From the NCBI RefSeq assembly GCF_003611465.1, contig NZ_RAXV01000007.1:1-64000 (forward strand): a stretch of DNA of 64,000 bases. The letters are read 5' to 3'. The position numbers and the translations under genes are program-made. Positions 8,509-17,392 of the stretch are shown here, in pieces; the first letter of the stretch is position 1; each line of letters opens with the position of its first letter. The notes under the pieces are model-generated. The model saw only the letters and a list, made by a program, of their open reading frames with translations. It made no database searches and was not told the DNA's origin. Source of the stretch: Acinetobacter tianfuensis (GTDB taxonomy: Bacteria > Pseudomonadota > Gammaproteobacteria > Pseudomonadales > Moraxellaceae).

Positions 8509-10266
8509 GTGCAACAACGGTGTCATAAAAAGCATTACTTGGATCAAGAAAAATTGCGTCAAACAAATAGCCGAATCAGCGGCGCGACAATAAAGCAGTA
8601 TTCTACCACATTCTTGCTGCTCGGTAGCATAACTTCTAGCGCACATCTGCGGGCAGCTGGGGAAGTTTATCACGCCAGTTCAAATTATGATGCAATAAAA
8701 CAAAGCATGATTGCAGAGTTTGCTTTGGCTTATGATGACATCCCTACGGCCTTGCACAACTACACAGTGCTCGCCATTAAAAGCAAATCAACAGCAGTCA
8801 AACAAAGGGCTTTAAATGTTGCCATCGAACATGATGACATGCGCTCTGCCCTTGATATTGCGACATTTTGGGTCGTTCAAGAGCCTGAAGATGTGCCGGC
8901 AATGTTCTATTTAGCGCATATTGCGCTCAAAACCCATGAATATGATTTAGCTGCAGAAACACTGGATAAAATTTTAAACATTGACCCGAATGCAGATTTT
9001 GAGCAAATCTTGGCAGGCATTTCCCCTGAATCGCCAGAAGACAGAGACTTCCTTATCAGTACACTGCGCGCCAGTAAAGAAAGTCAAAACCCGTCTATTT
9101 TAGTGCTCATTGCAGGTCTGGAAGCGCAGAATAACCAGCTGAACAGCGCACTGGAAACCATAGGAAAAGCACTTAAAAAACGTCCAAAAACCACGGGCTA
9201 CATTTTAATGAAAGCCAATTTGCTGAATGCGCTAGGCGATAATGAAGCCACGGCAAAATGGTATGCCAAATCAAGTAAAAAACACCGCAGCAACTTAGAA
9301 ATCCGTTTGGCTGAAGTAAAATATTTAATTAAAATCAATGAGTCAGAACAAGCTTTAGACAAACTTGAAGATATTTTGCATAAATGGCCAAAGGCTGAAG
9401 AAGCGCTTTTTATCGCAGGGCTGACCAGTATTGACTTAGAACAATACGAACGTGCTGAACGCTATTTGGTGGAACTGCGCTATTCATCACAATACCAAAA
9501 CGAAGCTTACTATTATCTGGCCGTCAATGCCGAACGAAAACAGCATTTTGAGACAGCTAAAGCATATTACCGTTTGGTAGACGGCAGCCTGTATACCGTG
9601 TCTAGACGCAATATGATCAGTATTTTTGCGCAGCAGGATAAATTGCCTGATGCTCTGCGGTTCTTAACACAAGAACGGGTCAATTATCCGCAGCACGCCA
9701 GCTTCTTATATTTGGCGCAGTCCGATATTTTAAAGCGCATGAATAATCATAAAGCCGCAATCCGCCTCTTGGATGAAGCCACTAAAAACCTGCCTGACGA
9801 CCCAGAACTGATTTATGCCGAAGTTCTGCTGCTAGACCCCTATCAGGACCGAGACAAACTGGACCGCCTGCTGAAACAGCTGCTGAACTTAGAGCCAAAC
9901 AGTCCGACTTATCTAAATGCTTATGCTTATACACTGGCCATGCAAAACAGGCGCTTAGATGAAGCGCGAAGCTATGTAGAGCACGCTTTAGAATATGCCC
10001 CAGAACAAGCCTCTATTTTAGACACTCTAGGCTATATTTGTTTCTTACAAAATGATTTTGCCATGTCTGCTCAAGTGCTTGAAAAAGCATATGCTTTAAG
10101 CAGCAGCGCCAATATCGGCACCCGCTATGCAAAGGCCGTATTTATGCAAGGCGATTTATCTAAATTCAACCAAGTGTTACAGCAGCTTAAAGAAAAACAT
10201 CCAAATGATCCTCAATTGGAACAGCTCAATTCGCTATTATTACCGCAGCATTTCAAAAAGAGTTAA
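8509..10266 (+). CDS. Tetratricopeptide repeat protein, probably exported
   Basis: 585 residues if translation starts at GTG 8509. A TTG at 8554 would instead give MRQTNSR followed by a hydrophobic stretch (FLLLGSITSSAH) resembling a signal peptide; I cannot decide between the two, and the first in-frame ATG lies too far inside. Many TPR-like helical repeats fill residues 70-570, for example SVNAERKQHFETAKAYYRL-like units and LDTLGYICFLQNDFAMSAQV near the C-terminus. TPR proteins of this size next to lolB are common in Acinetobacter and Pseudomonas and are thought to act in envelope protein interactions. The stop is 6 bp before lolB, so the two are cotranscribed. The exact role is unknown. 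Confidence 0.75.
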   Translation: MQQRCHKKHYLDQEKLRQTNSRISGATIKQYSTTFLLLGSITSSAHLRAAGEVYHASSNYDAIKQSMIAEFALAYDDIPTALHNYTVLAIKSKSTAVKQRALNVAIEHDDMRSALDIATFWVVQEPEDVPAMFYLAHIALKTHEYDLAAETLDKILNIDPNADFEQILAGISPESPEDRDFLISTLRASKESQNPSILVLIAGLEAQNNQLNSALETIGKALKKRPKTTGYILMKANLLNALGDNEATAKWYAKSSKKHRSNLEIRLAEVKYLIKINESEQALDKLEDILHKWPKAEEALFIAGLTSIDLEQYERAERYLVELRYSSQYQNEAYYYLAVNAERKQHFETAKAYYRLVDGSLYTVSRRNMISIFAQQDKLPDALRFLTQERVNYPQHASFLYLAQSDILKRMNNHKAAIRLLDEATKNLPDDPELIYAEVLLLDPYQDRDKLDRLLKQLLNLEPNSPTYLNAYAYTLAMQNRRLDEARSYVEHALEYAPEQASILDTLGYICFLQNDFAMSAQVLEKAYALSSSANIGTRYAKAVFMQGDLSKFNQVLQQLKEKHPNDPQLEQLNSLLLPQHFKKS

Positions 10267-10272
10267 TTCCGC

Positions 10273-10863
10273 ATGATGCGTCAGATCTCCAAATTCAGTC
10301 TTTCATTATTAGCTTTAAGCAGCTTAGCGCTCACTGGCTGCCAGCAATTCAGCAAACCGCAGCTGCCGCCAAGCCCAATGCAAACAGCACCTGAAGAAAT
10401 TAATCAATTTGCCTTACAGGGTAAAATTGGCGTGCGCACGCCGCAGCAATCTGGCAGCGCATTTTTTACATGGCAGCAAGAGCAAGACGAATTCGACATC
10501 GAACTTAGCGGTATTTTAGGTGTCGGTAAAACCCAAATTACAGGCCGTCCCGGTCAAGTTACGCTAAACAGCGCTAAAACAGGGGAGATCACAGCAGCCA
10601 CCCCCGAAGAACTATTAAAAAGAGCAACGGGATGGAATGCGCCAATCACCCATCTTGTCCAATGGGTTCAAGCTAAGCCAGCAACTGCCAAAGCCCAGAT
10701 CAGCCAAGATGAGTCAGGCCGCCCCGTACAAATTTTAGAAGATGAGTGGAATGTCCAGCTCAGCTATGCAGAGCAAGCCAAACTGCCAAACAAGCTGATT
10801 TTAAAACAAGCGCTTGAAAATAGCGCGGAAAACCGTATTACAATGGTTATTCAAAACCGCTAA
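10273..10863 (+). CDS. lolB: Outer membrane lipoprotein receptor LolB
   Basis: 196 residues, ATG at 10273. The signal peptide ends in the lipobox ALTGC with Cys23 as the lipidated residue. The sequence INQFALQGKIGVRTPQQSGS starts the LolB fold, and SGILGVGKTQITG and WVQAKPA follow as in the family. LolB takes lipoproteins from periplasmic LolA and inserts them into the outer membrane; lolA is also in this window at 40681-41379. It sits between the TPR gene (6 bp) and ispE (6 bp), forming one operon. Confidence 0.92.
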   Translation: MMRQISKFSLSLLALSSLALTGCQQFSKPQLPPSPMQTAPEEINQFALQGKIGVRTPQQSGSAFFTWQQEQDEFDIELSGILGVGKTQITGRPGQVTLNSAKTGEITAATPEELLKRATGWNAPITHLVQWVQAKPATAKAQISQDESGRPVQILEDEWNVQLSYAEQAKLPNKLILKQALENSAENRITMVIQNR

Positions 10864-10869
10864 CTTATA

Positions 10870-11706
10870 ATGCATATGATTCGTGTCCCGTCCCCTGCCA
10901 AATTAAACCTGTTTTTGCATATTACTGGCCGCCGCACAAACGGCTACCACGAATTGCAAAGCATTTTTCAGCTGATTGATTTGTACGACTGGCTGGAATT
11001 CAGCCAAACAGATTCAAATCAAATACAAATTGAAGGCATTGAGACAGTCGATTTAGAACAGAACCTGATTTTTAAAGCTGCAGAAAAGCTTAAACCCTAT
11101 GCCAAAACTGCATCAACCGGCTTAACTATACGCATTGAAAAAAATATTCCCATGGGTGCCGGCCTTGGCGGCGGCTCATCAAATGCAGCCACAGCCCTGC
11201 TGATTTTAAATCAGCTTTGGCAATGCGGTTTAAATAATGAGCAGCTAGCCAAGCTTGGTGTACAGCTTGGCGCCGATGTTCCTATCTTTATTCATGGCAG
11301 AAATGCATGGGCAGAAGGTATTGGTGAACACTTAACATTCATAGATTTAGCTCAAAAACAGTTCATTGTGCTAAAACCTGACTGTTTTATCAGCACTCAA
11401 CTGCTTTTTTCACAAAAAACGTTGACAAGAGACACGAAGCCTACTAAATTTTGCGCCTATCAGCTAACGCCATCCAATTTTGGAAACAACTTTGAGCCAC
11501 TCGCTAGAAGCTTATATCCAGAAGTAGATGAAGCAATGAAGTACTTAGATCAATTCGGTACTGCAAAGCTTACGGGTACAGGTGCTTGTGTGTTTGTTGA
11601 AGTGACTTCTGATATGAATGTGAAAGACATTTTAAGCGGGTCGCCATGTAGTTCCTACTTGGTAAATAGCTTGAATGAATCTCCGCTGAATCATATCAAA
11701 GTTTGA
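10870..11706 (+). CDS. ispE: 4-diphosphocytidyl-2-C-methyl-D-erythritol kinase IspE
   Basis: 278 residues, ATG at 10870; a second ATG two codons later is also possible. GHMP kinase signatures are clear: SPAKLNLFLHITGRR at the start, the ATP-binding PMGAGLGGGSSNAAT near residue 95 and GTAKLTGTGACVF near the C-terminus. IspE phosphorylates CDP-methylerythritol in the MEP isoprenoid pathway. The stop codon is one base from the first tRNA-Gln gene, so the ispE transcript should run into the tRNA cluster and be trimmed by tRNA processing. Confidence 0.93.
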   Translation: MHMIRVPSPAKLNLFLHITGRRTNGYHELQSIFQLIDLYDWLEFSQTDSNQIQIEGIETVDLEQNLIFKAAEKLKPYAKTASTGLTIRIEKNIPMGAGLGGGSSNAATALLILNQLWQCGLNNEQLAKLGVQLGADVPIFIHGRNAWAEGIGEHLTFIDLAQKQFIVLKPDCFISTQLLFSQKTLTRDTKPTKFCAYQLTPSNFGNNFEPLARSLYPEVDEAMKYLDQFGTAKLTGTGACVFVEVTSDMNVKDILSGSPCSSYLVNSLNESPLNHIKV

Positions 11707-11707
11707 T

Positions 11708-11782
11708 AGGGGTATCGCCAAGTGGTAAGGCACCGGGTTTTGATCTCGGCATCCGTTGGTTCGAATCCAGCTACCCCTGCCA
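11708..11782 (+). tRNA. tRNA-Gln (TTG), copy 1
   Basis: 75-base cloverleaf. The acceptor arms AGGGGTA and TACCCCT pair, the anticodon loop holds TTG, GGTTCGAATCC forms the T arm, and CCA is encoded. It begins one base after the ispE stop codon. Confidence 0.97.
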
Positions 11783-11812
11783 TTAACTCACCTGTAACAG
11801 ATGTACTGTATT

Positions 11813-11887
11813 AGGGGTATCGCCAAGTGGTAAGGCACCGGGTTTTGATCTCGGCATCCGTTGGTTCGAATCCAGCTACCCCTGCCA
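11813..11887 (+). tRNA. tRNA-Gln (TTG), copy 2
   Basis: Identical in sequence to copy 1, including the encoded CCA. It is separated from copy 1 by a 30-base spacer. Confidence 0.97.
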
Positions 11888-11907
11888 TTTTACAGTCTCA
11901 TCTCGCT

Positions 11908-11982
11908 AGGGGTATCGCCAAGTGGTAAGGCACCGGGTTTTGATCTCGGCATCCGTTGGTTCGAATCCAGCTACCCCTGCCA
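11908..11982 (+). tRNA. tRNA-Gln (TTG), copy 3
   Basis: Identical to copies 1 and 2, with a 20-base spacer before it. Confidence 0.97.
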
Positions 11983-12033
11983 TTTTCTCAAAAAAGACAG
12001 AGCAATGTTTACGTCAACATTTGTTAAATAAGA

Positions 12034-12062
12034 TTGACAAATTAACGTAAAAATATTAAAGT
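12034..12062 (+). promoter_or_regulatory. Sigma-70-type promoter before tRNA-Gln copy 4 and prs
   Basis: A perfect -35 box TTGACA (12034-12039) is followed by a 17-base spacer and TAAAGT (12057-12062). The predicted start lies within about 5-10 bases of tRNA copy 4. It lies in the longest spacer of the cluster (91 bases) and would feed copy 4 and prs separately from the ispE transcript. Confidence 0.65.
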
Positions 12063-12073
12063 TCTGCCGCATT

Positions 12074-12148
12074 AGGGGTATCGCCAAGTGGTAAGGCACC
12101 GGGTTTTGATCTCGGCATCCGTTGGTTCGAATCCAGCTACCCCTGCCA
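12074..12148 (+). tRNA. tRNA-Gln (TTG), copy 4
   Basis: Identical to copies 1-3. It ends 36 bases before the prs start codon, so prs mRNA is probably released by tRNA 3' processing. Confidence 0.97.
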
Positions 12149-12184
12149 TCTAATTTCAAATCTGCCAACCGCCAAGGGTGCTTC

Positions 12185-13138
12185 ATGCCCAATCTTGTCG
12201 TTTTTAGTGGAACAGCGCATCCACAATTCGCCCAAAAAGTCGTTAGCCATTTGCACATCCCTCTGGGAGCTGCAGCTGTAGGTAAATTTTCTGACGGTGA
12301 AATCACTGTCGAAATTACCGAAAATGTGCGTGGTAAAGACGTATTTATCGTACAGCCTACTTGTGCCCCTACCAATGATAACCTGATGGAAATCTTGGTA
12401 ATGGCTGATGCTTTGCGTCGTGCAAGTGCTGGCCGTATCACCGCCGTGATTCCTTACTTTGGCTATGCTCGTCAAGACCGTCGCCCTCGTTCAACCCGTG
12501 TACCTATTACTGCAAAAGTTGTCGCAGATATGCTGACAACTGTCGGTATCGACCGCGTTGTAATGATCGACCTTCATGCTGACCAAATCCAAGGTTTCTT
12601 CGATATCCCTGTAGACAATATCTACGGTACCCCTGCTTTGCTTGCTGACTTACGTCAACAATCACACGACAACCTAATGGTTGTTTCGCCAGACGTTGGC
12701 GGTGTGGTTCGCGCACGTGCGGTTGCAAAACAAATGGGTGATATTGACCTTGCAATCATTGATAAACGCCGTCAAAAAGCAAATGAATCACAAGTGATGC
12801 ATTTGATTGGCGATGTTAAAGGCCGTGACTGTGTCATCGTCGATGATATGGTTGATACTGCTGGTACGCTATGCAAAGCTGCTGATGCACTGAAAACTTT
12901 TGGTGCGCGCAAAGTTGTTGCATATGCAACTCACCCAGTATTATCAGGCAAGGCGCTTGAGAACCTTAAAAATTCTGTCATTGATGAATTGGTTGTTACC
13001 GACACCATTCCTCTTTCAGAAGAAGCTCTAGCTCTTGGCAAGATTCGCCAAGTTTCAGTAGCAAGTATGGTTGCTGAAACAATTCGTCGTATTAACAACG
13101 AAGAATCTATTAGCGCAATGTTCGATTCTTATCTATAA
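12185..13138 (+). CDS. prs: Ribose-phosphate pyrophosphokinase Prs
   Basis: 317 residues, ATG at 12185 ([14 protein letters not shown]). The family motifs are intact: [16 protein letters not shown], the ATP-binding [13 protein letters not shown] loop, and the PRPP-binding [17 protein letters not shown] near residue 220. The enzyme makes PRPP from ribose 5-phosphate and ATP for nucleotide, His and Trp synthesis. Frames running upstream through the tRNA gene are artefacts; the ATG after the tRNA matches family length. A terminator follows before rplY. Confidence 0.96.
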   Translation: MPNLVVFSGTAHPQFAQKVVSHLHIPLGAAAVGKFSDGEITVEITENVRGKDVFIVQPTCAPTNDNLMEILVMADALRRASAGRITAVIPYFGYARQDRRPRSTRVPITAKVVADMLTTVGIDRVVMIDLHADQIQGFFDIPVDNIYGTPALLADLRQQSHDNLMVVSPDVGGVVRARAVAKQMGDIDLAIIDKRRQKANESQVMHLIGDVKGRDCVIVDDMVDTAGTLCKAADALKTFGARKVVAYATHPVLSGKALENLKNSVIDELVVTDTIPLSEEALALGKIRQVSVASMVAETIRRINNEESISAMFDSYL

Positions 13139-13155
13139 TATAGCGCTGAATTTCC

Positions 13156-13182
13156 AAAGCCCTGCCATTTGGCGGGGCTTTT
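13156..13182 (+). terminator. Terminator of prs
   Basis: AAAGCCCTGCC and GGCGGGGCTTT form a stem with a short loop and a T-rich tail, 17 bp after the prs stop. Confidence 0.8.
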
Positions 13183-13186
13183 ACTC

Positions 13187-13209
13187 ACTAGACTGGTCGC
13201 AAGTCTAGT
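13187..13209 (+). promoter_or_regulatory. Hairpin in the rplY leader
   Basis: ACTAGACT and AGTCTAGT form a perfect eight-base stem around a seven-base loop, 29 bases before the chosen rplY start and outside the prs terminator. It has no T run, so it is not an obvious terminator. E. coli L25 represses its own translation through its mRNA leader, so this hairpin is a candidate operator; that role is inference. Confidence 0.45.
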
Positions 13210-13238
13210 TCATTTAAAACTTAAATAGGATGTCTATC

Positions 13239-13535
13239 ATGGCAAACTTCGTATTAAACGCAGCAGCACGTGAAGAAGCAGTTCAAGGGAAAGGTGCGAG
13301 CCGCCGCCTTCGTCTTCAAGCTAAAGTTCCAGCAATCATCTACGGCGGCGAAGCTGCTCCAGTAGCGGTTACTTTAGAGCTTCGTCAACTTGTTAAGGCG
13401 CTTGAAAACAACGCATTCTTCGAAGAAGTTGTTGAAATCAACATCGATGGTAAAGTTGAAAGCGTTAAAATCCAAGCTTTACAGCGTCACCCAGCTAAAA
13501 ACACGCCAATGCACGCTGACTTCAAACGCGCATAA
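13239..13535 (+). CDS. rplY: 50S ribosomal protein L25
   Basis: 98 residues. ATG at 13239 (MANFVLNAAAREE) is chosen because AGGA lies eight bases before it; an ATG at 13230 overlaps that site. Short L25 form without the CTC extension: GKGASRRLRLQAKVPAIIYGG and the C-terminal HADFKRA match the E. coli-like 5S rRNA-binding protein. It sits between prs and pth, the usual gammaproteobacterial order, with only 19 bp to pth. Confidence 0.93.
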   Translation: MANFVLNAAAREEAVQGKGASRRLRLQAKVPAIIYGGEAAPVAVTLELRQLVKALENNAFFEEVVEINIDGKVESVKIQALQRHPAKNTPMHADFKRA

Positions 13536-13554
13536 GTGTTAATGGTGTAAATTA

Positions 13555-14130
13555 GTGTCAAACATTTCACTGATTGTAGGTTTGGGCAACCCTGGTAAAG
13601 AGTATGCCCAAACCCGCCATAATGCAGGCTTTTGGTTCGTAGAACGCATTGCCGAAGCATATGGCATTTCCCTAAAAGCAGACCCGAAGTTCAATGGAAT
13701 CAGCGGTCGCGGCAATATTGAAGGTCAAGACGTTCGTCTGCTATTGCCAACAACCTTTATGAACCTTTCCGGTAAAAGTGTTGTCCCCTTCGCAAAATTC
13801 TATCAAGTTGCTCCTGAAGCAATGCTCATCGCACATGATGAACTGGATATGAATCCCGGCGTCATCCGCTTAAAAACAGGCGGCGGTCACGGCGGTCATA
13901 ACGGTTTGCGTGATATTGTTCCTCATACTGGCCCCAATTTCCATCGTTTGCGTATCGGCATTGGTCACCCAGGTTCTAAAGACCGTGTATCTGGACATGT
14001 ATTGGGCAAAGCGCCAAGCAGTGAGCAAGGTTTAATGGATGATGCTATCGCTCATGCTATTGCGCGCACTAAATTACTGGTGAACGGCGATATACAGCAA
14101 GCCATGAACCAAATCAATGCTTACAAATAG
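13555..14130 (+). CDS. pth: Peptidyl-tRNA hydrolase
   Basis: 191 residues from GTG 13555 (SNISLIVGLGNPG). The catalytic His is in the motif YAQTRHNAGFWFVE, and TFMNLSGKSV, HDELDMNPG and KTGGGHGGHNGLRDI are all conserved. The enzyme frees tRNA from prematurely released peptidyl-tRNA. The GTG start is supported by the first residues matching known Acinetobacter Pth. It is cotranscribed with rplY. Confidence 0.94.
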   Translation: MSNISLIVGLGNPGKEYAQTRHNAGFWFVERIAEAYGISLKADPKFNGISGRGNIEGQDVRLLLPTTFMNLSGKSVVPFAKFYQVAPEAMLIAHDELDMNPGVIRLKTGGGHGGHNGLRDIVPHTGPNFHRLRIGIGHPGSKDRVSGHVLGKAPSSEQGLMDDAIAHAIARTKLLVNGDIQQAMNQINAYK

Positions 14131-14280
14131 AACTGATAAACCCATAAATTGTTGAACAATGCTTCTTGCCATGCTGCGTATTTCAGAGCAAAATGCGCAT
14201 GCTTGACTGTTGATCCAGCAAGTAACTCGTTGATTCAACCATAAGATTAAACTCTTAGGTCCACTAAGGAGACGCTAGTC

Positions 14281-14661
14281 ATGCTATCTCGTTTATTAAA
14301 AGCAAAAATCCACCGTTGTGTTGTTACACAAGCAGAATTACATTATGAAGGTTCTTGTGCAATTGACGGCATTCTTTTGGATTTAGCAGGTATCCGCGAA
14401 TATGAAGAAATTCATATGTGGAACGTGACTAACGGCAAGCGTTTTACAACGTATGCAATCCGCGGTGAAGAAGGTTCAGGCATTATTTCTGTCAATGGCG
14501 GCGCTGCCCTTCAAGCTGATGTTGGCGACCTGATGATTATTGCTACATTTGGCGACTTCACTGAAGCTGAAGCCAATGCCCACAAGCCGCGCCTTGTATA
14601 TGCAAACCCAAATAACACTGTAAACCACACAGCGAACTGCATTCCAGTTCAAGTGGCTTAA
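14281..14661 (+). CDS. panD: Aspartate 1-decarboxylase (proenzyme)
   Basis: 126 residues, ATG at 14281 with an AAGGAGA site eight bases upstream. The self-processing site Gly24-Ser25 is visible in HYEGSC; cleavage makes the pyruvoyl cofactor on Ser25. The sequence [12 protein letters not shown] and the overall length match PanD. It makes beta-alanine for pantothenate and CoA. It is monocistronic here, with a 150 bp leader and its own terminator. Confidence 0.95.
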   Translation: MLSRLLKAKIHRCVVTQAELHYEGSCAIDGILLDLAGIREYEEIHMWNVTNGKRFTTYAIRGEEGSGIISVNGGAALQADVGDLMIIATFGDFTEAEANAHKPRLVYANPNNTVNHTANCIPVQVA

Positions 14662-14675
14662 TTGCAGTCAAAAAG

Positions 14676-14700
14676 AAACCCGCAGCATGCGGGTTTTTTT
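14676..14700 (+). terminator. Terminator of panD
   Basis: AAACCCGC and GCGGGTTT form the stem around AGCAT, followed by a run of T. Confidence 0.9.
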
Positions 14701-14727
14701 ATGCGCCAATTTTTCAGTCAAACCAAT

Positions 14728-15261
14728 CTATTTAAAAGCTGGATTTCCATCCTGCCAACGCTGCTGTGTTTCACAATTCAAGCTTTTCAATTGAGTATCA
14801 GTTAATCGATACAAAATCGCTTGTCCAGTATCTATAACTTTAAACTCCGCAAATTTGGCATGGCTATAACAGTCCGCTAACCCTTCAGCAAATAAATAAC
14901 TGGTTGTTACTGGATAAAAGCTGCTGCTATGCGGCAGATGCTTTAACAAGATTGGCACCCACTCCTTTGCATCCGCACGATCAGCCACATGAAAGCGGGT
15001 TTCTGAAACAATATTCAGCTCATTTAACTTCACATATGCTTTTGAACGTTTAGCATCTGGTATTGGGCCGCGAATATGCATCTCATAACGCAAAGCCATA
15101 TAGTCGCCTTGCAATAGTGAACGCGGATCTACAGGCTGTAAAGAAACAAATACACTTTGACCGCGCTGAAGCGTATTCTCATTACTCAGAATCAATAAGT
15201 TAAATAACCCAATTGACAATATCACCAGCAGCACAGGCATCCTCTTAACTAACTTTTGCAT
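14728..15261 (-). CDS. GDYXXLXY domain membrane-anchored protein
   Basis: 177 residues from ATG 15261, chosen because AGGAGG lies seven bases before it; an ATG at 15297 would place that site inside the gene. One N-terminal membrane segment (VLLVILSIGLFNLLIL) is followed by a periplasmic domain with the motif QGDYMALRYEM that names the family. The start overlaps the end of the DUF2157 gene by 13 bases, so the two are translationally coupled. This pairing is common in proteobacteria, but its function is unknown. Confidence 0.8.
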   Translation of the reverse strand: MQKLVKRMPVLLVILSIGLFNLLILSNENTLQRGQSVFVSLQPVDPRSLLQGDYMALRYEMHIRGPIPDAKRSKAYVKLNELNIVSETRFHVADRADAKEWVPILLKHLPHSSSFYPVTTSYLFAEGLADCYSHAKFAEFKVIDTGQAILYRLTDTQLKSLNCETQQRWQDGNPAFK

Positions 15262-17030
15262 ACCTTCGCCTCCTGCGAACTTAATTTCTTCAGCCATCCA
15301 GCTAAACCGAGAACCGCAAGTCCTGAACCAAAAATCGTGATACTTTTATGCAAAAATGTCATATCTAAACTGTAATACAGCAGCCAAAGCATTAAACATA
15401 GAGCCACTATGCTAAGCACATAGATAAACGCATGCTTATAAAAAAGCGCCCATGCCAGTACAAGTAAACCAAGAAAGATCTCAAAATAGCCAAAAACACA
15501 TAAGACTGCAGAAAAAGCAAACCAAAGCAGCAATTGTGTTAGCGGAAGAATATGTGCATAAACCTTATAAAAGCTGGCCCACCAAAAGATAAACAGCAAT
15601 CCCGTCCCCCATACAGGGATAACCGCAGCACTGGCGGAGTGTGTTGAAAAAGCATCAAGCAGCAGCATAAGCGAGCCTTGCCCAATAAGAATCATAAATA
15701 GGCTCGACAAAAGCAGCGCCGTTCTATATTTAAAATCAATCCATTGCAGTACAAATAAAATCACTGCATATAGAAAATAATGCCCGATGCTCCATAACCA
15801 GCTAAATCCGTCCCGACTCAGCCCCCACTCATGGACAGCGTAAAATAGGCTCAGCAGCAGCATGCCATATGCAGATAAAAACTGTAAAAACAGCAGCCAC
15901 GGAGATAACTTATACAGATAGCAAGAGATAATCAGCGGCAGCATGACCAGCATAGCGGCAACAGGGTTTTCAAACATGCCCAAAAGCCCGCCATACAATC
16001 CTAGCTGTGCAAAAATCAAAATACAGTAATACAGCTGCTTCATGAAATAGCCATAATCATTGCGCTTAAGAAGATATAGCGCGAATGGGAAGGCCAATAG
16101 CCCTGAAACAAATACCCCTTCTGCAGAGCGGAAAATACCTATGACAAATGCAGCCAACAGCAAGCCAGACAGCCACGCGCCAATAAACAGCGGAATATAG
16201 CCAAAATTTGATGCTGGAAATAAACTTAGAATTATTTTGGTCAATACGCCAAAAATACCCAGACTCATGACCACCAGCAGCAATAAGCCAAATGACGCTA
16301 AATTGAGATGATCAAGCACACCATAAGCAATCCAAATCAGCAGATTAATGCCAGCCGCCGCACTAAGCATACTGACGGTTAAAGCATTTTTCTGCCAATA
16401 TTCATAAGCAGTTACCGCCATCAGCGGCAAAAATGCAGCAATAAAAAAAACAAAAGAATATTCATTCTCTGCAACATATTGGACCATACTGACAATGGAC
16501 CAAAAGCAAATCCAAAGCGTAAAATATTTATTGAGATGAATATAGAACCGCTTTGCATACAGCCAAAGCAATAACAGCCATACATAAACCGAAATGTTTA
16601 ACTGCCATTCACTGAAACCAAGCTGAGTATTTAGCAGCATCAGACTTAAAAAGCCCGTAATACTCAACAGTATGATTATTCCTGTATTTTTGCGGTATAG
16701 CCAAGGCAGCAACAGTAAGCTCCAAAGCAAAAAAAGCAAATAACTGTCCGTGCCAGCTTGATACACCTGTCCAATTACAGCCAAACTTAAACCAAGCATT
16801 AAGCCGTAAACCGTATGCAAAGTTTGAACCGCCGCCTGTGACTGTACAAAAAATATGCTTGCAGAAGCAGACAGAAGTAAAAACAGCTGCGGAACAGCAA
16901 GCTGAATCTCCTTAGGCAGCATCCACCAATTAGCAGCAAGCAAATACAGTACACTCACCGCAATCAAAGCCAAGCCGACACTGTATAAATGCCGGCGGTA
17001 AGCAGGCTGATTTAAAATATTTTCACTCAT
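15249..17030 (-). CDS. DUF2157/DUF4401 polytopic membrane protein
   Basis: 593 residues, ATG at 17030. The protein is nearly all hydrophobic, with well over a dozen predicted membrane segments. The N-terminal part (YSVGLALIAVSVLYLLAANW, then LPKEIQLAVPQ) is typical of DUF2157, and the rest resembles DUF4401. It has no recognisable catalytic or transport motif. It is coupled to the GDYXXLXY gene downstream, suggesting one complex in the inner membrane. The family assignment is from the N-terminal pattern and the gene pair; the role is unknown. Confidence 0.75.
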   Translation of the reverse strand: MSENILNQPAYRRHLYSVGLALIAVSVLYLLAANWWMLPKEIQLAVPQLFLLLSASASIFFVQSQAAVQTLHTVYGLMLGLSLAVIGQVYQAGTDSYLLFLLWSLLLLPWLYRKNTGIIILLSITGFLSLMLLNTQLGFSEWQLNISVYVWLLLLWLYAKRFYIHLNKYFTLWICFWSIVSMVQYVAENEYSFVFFIAAFLPLMAVTAYEYWQKNALTVSMLSAAAGINLLIWIAYGVLDHLNLASFGLLLLVVMSLGIFGVLTKIILSLFPASNFGYIPLFIGAWLSGLLLAAFVIGIFRSAEGVFVSGLLAFPFALYLLKRNDYGYFMKQLYYCILIFAQLGLYGGLLGMFENPVAAMLVMLPLIISCYLYKLSPWLLFLQFLSAYGMLLLSLFYAVHEWGLSRDGFSWLWSIGHYFLYAVILFVLQWIDFKYRTALLLSSLFMILIGQGSLMLLLDAFSTHSASAAVIPVWGTGLLFIFWWASFYKVYAHILPLTQLLLWFAFSAVLCVFGYFEIFLGLLVLAWALFYKHAFIYVLSIVALCLMLWLLYYSLDMTFLHKSITIFGSGLAVLGLAGWLKKLSSQEAKVCKS

Positions 17031-17240
17031 GGAAAATTATGCCTCTATAAATTTATTGTCATTTTTCTTAAATGCTTTTGTCACCATTTTATCGGTATGA
17101 GCCATTTAAAAACACAGCCTCATAATGAATATTTTTTAATCAAAAATATAATGCTTTGCATTGTTTATTCTATTTATAGAACTGAAGCTTCTAATGATGA
17201 TCCTGTTTTTTTTATGTATTAAAGTCTATACTAAAGCCAC
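17031..17240. other. AT-rich divergent promoter region
   Basis: This stretch holds the promoters of the DUF2157 gene (minus) and of the ribB riboswitch transcript (plus). The best plus-strand -10 box is TATACT at 17227-17232, just before the riboswitch. No gene is visible. Confidence 0.5.
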
Positions 17241-17241
17241 A

Positions 17242-17392
17242 TCGCTTCAGGGCGGGGTGCAATTCCCCACCGGTGGTAATTTGGACTGACGTTTAAGATC
17301 CAACAGCCCACGAGCTCATTACATTCTTTGTAATGAGCAGATTTGGTGAAATGCCAAAGCCGACGGTATAGTCCGGATGAAAGAAGACGACG
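17242..17392 (+). promoter_or_regulatory. FMN riboswitch (RFN element) controlling ribB
   Basis: The conserved RFN blocks are present in order: AGGGCGGGGTGCAATTCCCC, ACCGGTGGTAA, CAGCCCACGAGC, an expanded variable stem (CTCATTACA with TGTAATGAG), GCCGACGGTATAGTCCGGAT and the closing GAAAGAAGACGAC. Established RFN elements bind FMN and lower expression of riboflavin genes. A TTTTTT run after ACCG at 17396-17404 may be part of the expression platform. The start codon of ribB lies about 100 bases further on. Confidence 0.93.

Noticed and set aside
11708-12148. Regularly spaced identical repeats that might be a CRISPR array
   Set aside because: The 75-base units fold as tRNA-Gln with encoded CCA, and the spacers are of unequal length.
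12122-12184. Extension of prs into the fourth tRNA gene
   Set aside because: The bases belong to tRNA-Gln; the ATG at 12185 gives the conserved N-terminus.
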